Positions 16,964 through 23,090 of a stretch of DNA of 27,358 bases are shown here, piece by piece. The notes under the pieces were generated by a model. That model did no database searches, was not told the origin of the DNA, and was given only the letters and a program-made list of their open reading frames with translations. Positions within the stretch are counted from its first letter, which is position 1. Every line of letters starts with the position of its first letter. Made by a program: the position numbers and the translations under genes. The stretch comes from an uncultured Pedobacter sp. (GTDB taxonomy: Bacteria > Bacteroidota > Bacteroidia > Sphingobacteriales > Sphingobacteriaceae), in assembly GCF_946479715.1 (NCBI RefSeq), contig NZ_CAMLHF010000055.1, positions 1 to 27,358 of the forward strand, given 5' to 3'.

Positions 16964-17534
16964 CTTCAACAATTAAAGATTCATTATAAAGTTTTCTTAA
17001 TTTTTGCTTAGCCCTGCCTAAGTATACTCTACAGATATTTTCGGGTATACCTAAAGATTTTGAAATCTCATCGTGAGAGAATCCTTCTATTTCGAACATA
17101 TTAAAGATTATCCGTTGCGACTCAGGAAGTGTGTTCAGTAATTTTAAGATGTCCTCAACATAAAGCTGATCTAATGCGCGGCTATAGATCTGTGGATGCT
17201 TCTCTTCGCCGATGTCGTCAAATTCCTCGTTGATGGTTCTCCTTTTTCGGAGATAATCTATGCAATTGCGTGAGGCTATCTTTGCCATCCAACCTCGAAA
17301 TGTTTTCTCGGGGTCTATTGCAGATTCTAATAGCTGGAATTGTGTGATATGATTAAATATCTTGATAAATGTATCATTTACAAGTTCTTCCGAATCGCTT
17401 CTGTTGTTGATGTAGCGCATGGTAACTGCCATTAAATACCCATAGTAGGTTTTATACATGACTTCCTTTGACGCATTTTTTTGATCAGCAACGCCTGCAA
17501 TAATTTCCTTAAGCTTCGGGAGTTTTCTTAGCAC
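16947..17534 (-). CDS. ECF-family RNA polymerase sigma factor
   Basis: A 195-residue sigma-70 family protein of ECF length. Region 2 covers about 26-100 ('YYGYLMAVTMRYINNRSDSEELVNDTFIKIFNHI', then 'FRGWMAKIASRNCIDYLRKR'). Region 4 covers about 125-185 ('LLNTLPESQRIIFNMFEIEGFSHDEISKSLGIPENICRVYLGRAKQKLRKL'). It directs RNA polymerase to specific promoters. The start is a GTG at 17534. The next in-frame ATG (17459) would remove the start of region 2, and a TGA lies upstream in frame, so the GTG is preferred. It is followed by, and overlaps, the membrane-anchored barrel protein, its likely regulatory partner. A long hairpin at 17579-17620 lies just upstream. Confidence 0.92.
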   Translation of the reverse strand: MLRKLPKLKEIIAGVADQKNASKEVMYKTYYGYLMAVTMRYINNRSDSEELVNDTFIKIFNHITQFQLLESAIDPEKTFRGWMAKIASRNCIDYLRKRRTINEEFDDIGEEKHPQIYSRALDQLYVEDILKLLNTLPESQRIIFNMFEIEGFSHDEISKSLGIPENICRVYLGRAKQKLRKLYNESLIVEDGTYG

Positions 17535-17578
17535 TCTTCCAGGATTTATATATTCTACGCCAACTGCTTTTCATAAAT

Positions 17579-17620
17579 GGGGCTACACAAATCCTTTTAT
17601 AAATAAGAAAGTGCAGCCCC
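17579..17620 (-). terminator. Long-stem hairpin between DUF4397 and sigma genes
   Basis: On the minus strand GGGGCTGCAC (17620-17611) pairs with GTGTAGCCCC (17588-17579): 10 pairs with one G-U, and a 22-base AT-rich loop. It begins 15 bases after the DUF4397 stop codon and ends 44 bases before the sigma start. No U tract follows. It pairs better as minus-strand RNA than as plus-strand RNA. It is a likely terminator for the upstream gene, or an attenuating leader structure for the sigma operon. Confidence 0.5.
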
Positions 17621-17635
17621 AGAAATAATAGGAGG

Positions 17636-18349
17636 TTATTTGTTGGTAAGAACTGTTAAACCAAGTTTGGTGTCGTCTGTTGCGGCTTTAAGGCCTTTTG
17701 CATAGATCGTATATACTTTTCCTTTTTCAATTTTAACTTTTGGAAGTGTAGCAAGTACGGTTGCCTTGCCATTTTCTCTGATCTCAAAGTTGATCTCGGC
17801 ACCCACCTCAGTGGTATTGGTGAAATCAGTTGATTCTTTAAAAGCTTTTTTTGCCAGAAGTACTTCTGTTTTTCCGGTAACAGCCAGATCAAGGGATCCT
17901 GCATCAGGGCTTAAGTTAATGAAACGGATTTTTGCTTTATCAGCTGCTGGTGCACTAAGATCATCGGCAACAAATACAAGTGCATTGCCTGTTTTATCTG
18001 CAACGAATACCGAGTAAGATTTATCAGCATCCAAGGTTGCATCGGCCTTTACTAGAATGTCGGTTACATCTTTTTTAGTAACACTTAATTCCCGTTTACC
18101 TGAACTGATTGATTGGTATTCGATTACTGTGTTGTACGTTAATGCTTTAGTGTTCTTTTTTACTTTATCTACAAAGAAAGAAAGCTCAGGCGTTCCTGGT
18201 GCGGCATGGATTATTGATAAGTTTGCCGGCTTAGGCGTTTGCGGATTAGGGTCTTTATCCTTTTTACATGAACTAAAGATACTTGTTAACGTTAAGGCAA
18301 ACACTAAAGTTTTGGCAACTGGCGATAGGTAGTTTTTTGTTGTTTTCAT
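17636..18349 (-). CDS. DUF4397 lipoprotein
   Basis: A 237-residue protein with a lipoprotein signal (SIFSSC, Cys28) followed by a charged KKDKDPNPQTPKP linker, so it is attached to the outer membrane and probably outer-leaflet or periplasmic. The body has two repeats of the DUF4397 type: 'ANLSIIHAAPGTPELSFFVDKVK' (about 42-64) and 'AKIRFINLSPDAGSLDLAVTGK' (about 138-159), each starting a small Ig-like beta domain. The function of DUF4397 is unknown; these proteins are very common in Bacteroidetes surface proteomes. It reads toward the ECF sigma operon with a hairpin between them. A perfect palindrome lies about 33 bases upstream of its start. Confidence 0.9.
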   Translation of the reverse strand: MKTTKNYLSPVAKTLVFALTLTSIFSSCKKDKDPNPQTPKPANLSIIHAAPGTPELSFFVDKVKKNTKALTYNTVIEYQSISSGKRELSVTKKDVTDILVKADATLDADKSYSVFVADKTGNALVFVADDLSAPAADKAKIRFINLSPDAGSLDLAVTGKTEVLLAKKAFKESTDFTNTTEVGAEINFEIRENGKATVLATLPKVKIEKGKVYTIYAKGLKAATDDTKLGLTVLTNK

Positions 18350-18381
18350 TTTTAAGTTTTTGTGAAATAAAATAGTGTAAT

Positions 18382-18397
18382 GTTAATGGCCATTAAC
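18382..18397. promoter_or_regulatory. Perfect 16-bp palindrome in a divergent promoter region
   Basis: GTTAATGGCCATTAAC is its own reverse complement. It is flanked by GTAAT (18377-18381) and ATTAC (18401-18405), which extend the symmetry imperfectly. It sits 33 bases before the DUF4397 start (minus) and about 100 bases before the 18499 gene (plus). Its size and symmetry fit an operator for a dimeric regulator, or a leader hairpin of the DUF4397 mRNA. Confidence 0.45.
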
Positions 18398-18498
18398 GTT
18401 ATTACCCATAGAACGAGCCTCAATATGAAAAAGCAACAGGGGTAGTAAATTATTTAAATTTTTAGAGTATTTTTATACTGAACTAAGGGCCAAGTGTT

Positions 18499-18990
18499 AT
18501 GAGTTTCGAACTATCAACCAGCGTCATTTATATTACACCCGAACATGACGAAGTCTATACTTTTATAAAGGAAATAGACGATAAACAAGGTTTGTACACC
18601 TTGGATTTTAATAATGTAGTTGTTCCTGAAAATAAGATTAAGGTAAATACACACACTAACTTTAGTGTGCCCTCCTTAATGACTAAAAACCGTATCATTA
18701 ATTATCATTATGACAGATTGATTGATCGTATTGTGCGGTTTTTAATAGATCATAATCCGGCTGAGGATTTAATGAAAATATACCGGAAAAGAGAGGTGAT
18801 TTACTTTGAGCCTATTGTAGATGATTCTGAAAAACAGGATGATAAAGAACATTTTAGGGAGCTTACAGATAAATTAAATAGACTGATAGGAGTAGCGAAC
18901 AGTGCTATTAAAAGTCGTTTCAATAAACATATTGTAGTTATTTTAAACCATCCTCCAAAAACGCATCATCTGCATACCATAAGGGTGTGA
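18499..18990 (+). CDS. Hypothetical protein, 163 residues
   Basis: Not recognised. There is no signal peptide or membrane segment. The first third is beta-rich (SVIYITPEHDEVYTFIKEIDDKQGLYTLDF, about 8-37). The middle has a basic, possibly helical region 'TKNRIINYHYDRLIDRIVRFLIDHNP' (62-87). The C-terminal part is helical with 'RELTDKLNRLIGVANSAIKSRFNKHIVVILNHPPKTHHLHTIRV', ending in a histidine-rich tail. Codon use looks like the neighbours and the frame is clean. It lies 92 bases before the hydrolase/barrel cassette on the same strand, so it could share transcription or function with it, but that is not shown by the sequence. Confidence 0.65.
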   Translation: MSFELSTSVIYITPEHDEVYTFIKEIDDKQGLYTLDFNNVVVPENKIKVNTHTNFSVPSLMTKNRIINYHYDRLIDRIVRFLIDHNPAEDLMKIYRKREVIYFEPIVDDSEKQDDKEHFRELTDKLNRLIGVANSAIKSRFNKHIVVILNHPPKTHHLHTIRV

Positions 18991-19082
18991 TATAGTGTAT
19001 CGTTGAGTATAAAAATGATTAGAAATGACTATTTATCAAGTTTCTGCTCATGTTTATATTAGTGATAGCTTTCACTAATTAT

Positions 19083-19988
19083 ATGTATATGAAAACTTTA
19101 ACAATTTCTAAAATCCCTGCCTATGGCAGTTTTTCAAAAGACGTAAGGATATTGCAGGAAAGATTAATAGAACTTGGGTTCGATCCGAAAGGTGCGGATG
19201 GAATTTACGGAATGAATACCCAACAGGCTGTGATATCTTTACAGCTAAAAAATAAATTACAAGGCTCAGGTGTTATTGGCCCTAAAACTTTAGGCTTGTT
19301 AAAATTAGTTGTATCTGATATTTCAGTAATAACGGACAGTCCGTTGATTACTAAGGATATTAAGAATAAGAAAGACAGGCATCTTCATCCTAACATGCGG
19401 CAACGATTAGAGGCATATCTGTTTGCAAACGGGAATGTTCCAGATTTCTGGACGAATAAAAAGTTGAGCTCGGTTTGCATTGCGGTACAAGAAGCATTGG
19501 CAGAATTGGGTGTTAAGGAAAACGGGAGGAACAACTATGGGACTGACGTTGGCGAAGTACAAGGTACCACAGGTGGTTTTACACCGGGCGGAAATGGAGA
19601 TGCCTGGTGTTTGGATTTTGCGCAGATGAAGGTGGCAATAATTGAAGATTTCTATCAAAAAGAATCGCCGGTTCCTGCTACTGCTAATTGTGTGGATTGC
19701 TGGAAGGGATCTGAAAAGGTGGCTGGGTTAACTACATCGGTACCAACCATTGGCACTTTAGCCTTAGCTCAATATATAAACAATCCAACAAGGGGACATG
19801 CCATGGAGTGCTATGAACTGCTTGGAGGAGGGCAAATGAGGACAGTTGAAGGAAATACTTCTGCGAACGACATGACTAACGGAAACAACTCTGGTTTTAA
19901 TGTGAGGAACCAGAAACTTAATAACAGAGATACCTTGAGAACACTTGGATTTGTGTATGTATATCCAGATAATCAGGTTCCTGCATAA
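19083..19988 (+). CDS. Peptidoglycan-binding domain plus CHAP-like amidase, no signal peptide
   Basis: About 300 residues, numbered here from ATG 19089 (ATG 19083 two codons earlier is equally possible; a longer frame from 19050 adds an unlikely hydrophobic N-terminus). Residues 14-73 are a PG_binding_1 domain ('SKDVRILQERLIELGFDPKGADGIYGMNTQQAVISLQLKNKL', then GPKTLGLL). Residues about 125-295 look like a CHAP/NlpC-type cysteine hydrolase: DAWCLDFAQ with C174, RGHAMECYEL with H237, and TVEGNTS with E254 and N256. Such enzymes cut peptide bonds of peptidoglycan. The lack of a signal peptide resembles phage endolysins or effectors delivered by other routes. It heads a tight cassette: 25 bases to the next gene, then 4 to the third. 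Confidence 0.85.
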   Translation: MYMKTLTISKIPAYGSFSKDVRILQERLIELGFDPKGADGIYGMNTQQAVISLQLKNKLQGSGVIGPKTLGLLKLVVSDISVITDSPLITKDIKNKKDRHLHPNMRQRLEAYLFANGNVPDFWTNKKLSSVCIAVQEALAELGVKENGRNNYGTDVGEVQGTTGGFTPGGNGDAWCLDFAQMKVAIIEDFYQKESPVPATANCVDCWKGSEKVAGLTTSVPTIGTLALAQYINNPTRGHAMECYELLGGGQMRTVEGNTSANDMTNGNNSGFNVRNQKLNNRDTLRTLGFVYVYPDNQVPA

Positions 19989-20013
19989 TTGCGTTCTACT
20001 TTAAATAACGGTT

Positions 20014-20382
20014 ATGAGCGATAACACAAATTTATCTACTACGTATGTAGTAAATAAAACGACCAAAATTGTAACAATAACCCTTTTAATTGGGGCCTCT
20101 GGCCAAACAGGAACCAGTCTGGTAAGGCTTGACGATGGCAGCCTTAATGTAGAAGCAAGTGGGGATTTATTTGATTTTGAAATAGGAGCAAATAGAGATT
20201 TGGGAGGGAAGAAGCTAACCATAACCACAACAATATCTGATACAGCTAAAGATCATAATCATACCGAGTTGATTATCAGGCTGAAAGGTGGAGCCGTATT
20301 TAGGGAATATGCATTAGGAAAGGAAGTGAATGAAAACGAATCTGCAGTATATTTTTGTGAGATAAATTTCTTTAAATTTTAA
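20014..20382 (+). CDS. Small beta-rich hypothetical protein of the CHAP cassette
   Basis: A 122-residue protein, not recognised. There is no signal peptide. The sequence is built of alternating strands: 'TTKIVTITLLIGASGQTGTSLVRLDDGSLNVEASG' (16-50), 'KKLTITTTISDTAKDHNHTELIIRLKGG' (66-93) and 'SAVYFCEINFFKF' (110-122), which suggests a single beta-sandwich domain. It lies between the CHAP-like hydrolase (25 bases) and the barrel-like protein (4 bases), so it is certainly part of the same operon. Possible roles are a partner, chaperone or immunity protein for the hydrolase, or a structural subunit; none can be chosen from sequence alone. Confidence 0.75.
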   Translation: MSDNTNLSTTYVVNKTTKIVTITLLIGASGQTGTSLVRLDDGSLNVEASGDLFDFEIGANRDLGGKKLTITTTISDTAKDHNHTELIIRLKGGAVFREYALGKEVNENESAVYFCEINFFKF

Positions 20383-20386
20383 GGCG

Positions 20387-21658
20387 ATGAAAGTTCTTTT
20401 AGGTGGATTAGTAGTGGTAGCCCTTTTGATACCCGCTAAAGCTTTTACACAGGATAGTTCGGGGGTAAAACTTGATCTGCTAAAATCACCAAGCTCTCCT
20501 GCTTCTCAGTTGCTGAGTTTTTCAACTTCAGATATTGAAAAGCCTACTGATCTTTCCTCTTTTATGCTTTCGGTACAATCATCAAGTGCTTCGTACACAA
20601 AGCTACCTTCCAATTATGCTATCGATATTGCACCATTTTGGCTTTTTAGAACGAAAACAGATTTCACAACTACCGGAAATGCAGGACTTAATTCTACCAA
20701 GTTTAAGGATTACTTTAAGCAATCGCTTGTGATTTCAATTGCAATTAAGAATCCTGATTCTTCATTTAATGAATTTAAAGCGAGTAGTACTTATGGTGGG
20801 CTGGGCATAAAGTTCGCTTTGTTCAGACCTCATTATTCGAAGGAAAACGAGAAGATTTTATATAGTATAACCCAAAAACAAATCAGAATAAACAAGGCTG
20901 TTTCTAATTACATAGAAACTAAGGAGAAAATTGACCCTAAATACAAAGCATTAGAGGTACAGCGGACAGCAATTGTAAATAGAATCAGAGATGAAAACCC
21001 ATCAGAAGTTGATTTTGCAAATGCTTTAATAAAGGCTGAAGAGGACACAACCAGTACATTGTATCGAAATAAAATAGAAACGCAGGAATTATTTCAGATC
21101 TGGAAAAACGAAACTCTGGAAATTGATGATTTCAAAAAGATGCTGGTAGATTCTTTAACGAAAGAAGTAGCGAAATTTGATGGAGCCAGGGTAGGTTTTT
21201 CATGGGACTTGGCAGGTGGAATAAGTGGAGAGTTTAGAAATAAGCGTTTTAACAGCTCAACAATATTTAATAGTGGAATATGGACTACGGTGGGTTATTC
21301 TACTGAAAAGAGCGGCTCTTTTTTAGGCTTAGCACGTTTGTTATATAATCCAGATCAAATTTATGCACAGGATAATGCGACAAATGTTTTAGGGGATATC
21401 TCGACATTTGATGCAGGATTCAGGTACATATACACTAAATCGAAATTTAGCTGTAGTGCAGAGGCAATCTATAGGAGTGTCTTATCTTCCAGCACCATTG
21501 ACCCTTCATGGAAATTGGTGTTAAATGCTGACTACGCCATTGCGAGCAACCAAAAATTGATCTTCTCATTCGGTAGAAATTTCGATGGAACACTTGCCAA
21601 AGATGGAAACCTTATTGCTGCACTAACTGTACTGCTTGGTTTTGGCAACATCAGATAG
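20387..21658 (+). CDS. Exported barrel-like protein with helical insertion
   Basis: A 423-residue protein with a signal peptide (MKVLLGGLVVVALLIPAKAF, then TQ). An ordered N-terminal block 'SPASQLLSFSTSDIEKPTDLSSFMLSVQ' (37-64) leads to 'LPSNYAIDIAPFWLF' (73-87), a conserved-looking entry strand. Residues 110-150 and 266-423 are alternating amphipathic strands ('ARVGFSWDLAGGISGEF', 'FSCSAEAIYRSVL', 'LIFSFGRNFDG') ending in a C-terminal strand, as in an outer-membrane barrel. Residues about 151-265 are charged and helical, probably a coiled-coil insertion. The function is unknown. It is the last gene of the CHAP cassette, 4 bases after the small beta protein, and tail to tail (2 bases) with the MFS gene. 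It is the only member of the cassette with an export signal. Confidence 0.8.
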   Translation: MKVLLGGLVVVALLIPAKAFTQDSSGVKLDLLKSPSSPASQLLSFSTSDIEKPTDLSSFMLSVQSSSASYTKLPSNYAIDIAPFWLFRTKTDFTTTGNAGLNSTKFKDYFKQSLVISIAIKNPDSSFNEFKASSTYGGLGIKFALFRPHYSKENEKILYSITQKQIRINKAVSNYIETKEKIDPKYKALEVQRTAIVNRIRDENPSEVDFANALIKAEEDTTSTLYRNKIETQELFQIWKNETLEIDDFKKMLVDSLTKEVAKFDGARVGFSWDLAGGISGEFRNKRFNSSTIFNSGIWTTVGYSTEKSGSFLGLARLLYNPDQIYAQDNATNVLGDISTFDAGFRYIYTKSKFSCSAEAIYRSVLSSSTIDPSWKLVLNADYAIASNQKLIFSFGRNFDGTLAKDGNLIAALTVLLGFGNIR

Positions 21659-21660
21659 TT

Positions 21661-23046
21661 TTAATTCTTGCTATTCTTCAAATATTTTAAGTTTAAGCCA
21701 ATTATTGCCACTGTACACACTATTGTAATTGTGGCACTAACAGAAATGGAATGTAGTATCGCAGCACTGCCTCCTACACCGATAGCTCCAAAAACCGCAA
21801 CACCAATGGCTCCGGCAGCTTGCCTTACGGTATTTAACGCAGCAGATGCGGTACCTGACAGTGATTTATCTACGCTCGACAAAATACCGTTAGTCATGGA
21901 CGGAACGGCAAGTCCCATACCCATAGGTATAATTAGAAATGGCAGGAATAGCTGCCAGTATGGTGTATTATCTTTAGCTATAAATAGCCCTGCAAACCCA
22001 ACAGCAAACATGATAAGACCTATTATAATTGGCTTCCGTATACCAAACTTATTGATTACACGACCGCTAATAAGGTTGGAGATAACGAACCCTACCGTTA
22101 ACGGAAGAAAAGCAAGACCAGCGTTGAGCGATGAATAATGGAGTACGTTTTGCAGATAGAGGCTTAACGTAAAAACGGTTCCATAATAAGCACCATTTAA
22201 AACAGCGCCCAGTAAAAGAAGTACGTTAAAAGTAGGAGAGTCGAAAAGATGAAGCGGTAGCATCGGGTGCTGAACCTTTTTTTCGATCATTAAAAATGCG
22301 ATTAACATTGCCGCACTAAAAAGCAGGCCTCCAAATATTACCGGATCTTTAAATCCAAAGTTAGGCCATTCTATAATCACAGCAATAAGGGCAGTGATGG
22401 AGAGCATCCATGTAATTTGTCCGGCGATATCAAATCCTTTGTTAACTGAGACCTTATTTTGTGCCAGACGAAAACTAAATAGGAAACCCGCCAGGCAAAG
22501 GGGTACATTCACAAAAAAGATATAACGCCAGTTACTGATTTGAATGAGTAAGCCCCCAACAATAGGGCCGGCAGCTATGGCGGCACTCCCTGCTGCGGTC
22601 CATAAACCTACTGCACGTACGCGCTTGGCAGGATCATGTGCAAAAGCCTGATTAAGTATGGCAAGAGAGCTGGGTATCATGGTGGCTGCACCGACTCCTT
22701 GCAGTACTCTGAATGCGATGAGAACAGCAGCGTTTCCGGCAAACCCACAACCTATGGAGGCTATACCAAAAATACAGATGCCAAGCTGAAATATGCGTTT
22801 TGCACCTAAAAGATCACTTAAGTTCCCCGCAGACAACATAAGCACTGCAAAGGCAAGGGTATAAGCATCTATTACCCATTGTAAGGTGGTGATACTGGCC
22901 TGATAGGTTTTGGCAATAGGGGGCAATGCAATATTTACAATGGAAACATCTAATTGTGCAACTACAAAGGCCAAACTGGTTATTCCGACTATCCAGCGAA
23001 AGGGAACGGTATGATTAGGGGAAGTTGTTGTGTTTGATAAGCTCAT
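21661..23046 (-). CDS. DHA2-type MFS drug:proton antiporter
   Basis: A 461-residue transporter with about 14 membrane helices, as in the DHA2 (EmrB/QacA) family of proton-driven multidrug exporters. Family motifs: LDVSIVNIALP (motif D1, helix 1), GNLSDLLGAKR (motif A, loop 2-3) and AAGPIVGGLL (motif C, helix 5). Start: a TTG at 23067 is in frame, but ATG 23046 (MSLSNTTTSPN) is the natural start. It follows the outer-membrane barrel gene on the same strand with 44 bases between, so the two may be one transcript. No EmrA-like membrane fusion protein is present nearby. Substrate unknown. Confidence 0.92.
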   Translation of the reverse strand: MSLSNTTTSPNHTVPFRWIVGITSLAFVVAQLDVSIVNIALPPIAKTYQASITTLQWVIDAYTLAFAVLMLSAGNLSDLLGAKRIFQLGICIFGIASIGCGFAGNAAVLIAFRVLQGVGAATMIPSSLAILNQAFAHDPAKRVRAVGLWTAAGSAAIAAGPIVGGLLIQISNWRYIFFVNVPLCLAGFLFSFRLAQNKVSVNKGFDIAGQITWMLSITALIAVIIEWPNFGFKDPVIFGGLLFSAAMLIAFLMIEKKVQHPMLPLHLFDSPTFNVLLLLGAVLNGAYYGTVFTLSLYLQNVLHYSSLNAGLAFLPLTVGFVISNLISGRVINKFGIRKPIIIGLIMFAVGFAGLFIAKDNTPYWQLFLPFLIIPMGMGLAVPSMTNGILSSVDKSLSGTASAALNTVRQAAGAIGVAVFGAIGVGGSAAILHSISVSATITIVCTVAIIGLNLKYLKNSKN

Positions 23047-23090
23047 CGCGCGTTTTTGCAATCGCAAAGGTGCACAGAAAGGATGATTTT

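Noticed and set aside
19050..19082. Hydrophobic N-terminal extension (MFILVIAFTNY) of the CHAP hydrolase, which could act as a signal
   Set aside because: Too short for a signal peptide, with no basic start or cleavage site, and a promoter-like TAGCTTTC (19066-19073) lies inside it. Kept in mind, because a real export signal would change the reading of the cassette.
21668..22138. 156-codon plus-strand frame antisense to the MFS gene
   Set aside because: It mirrors transporter codons; no independent support.
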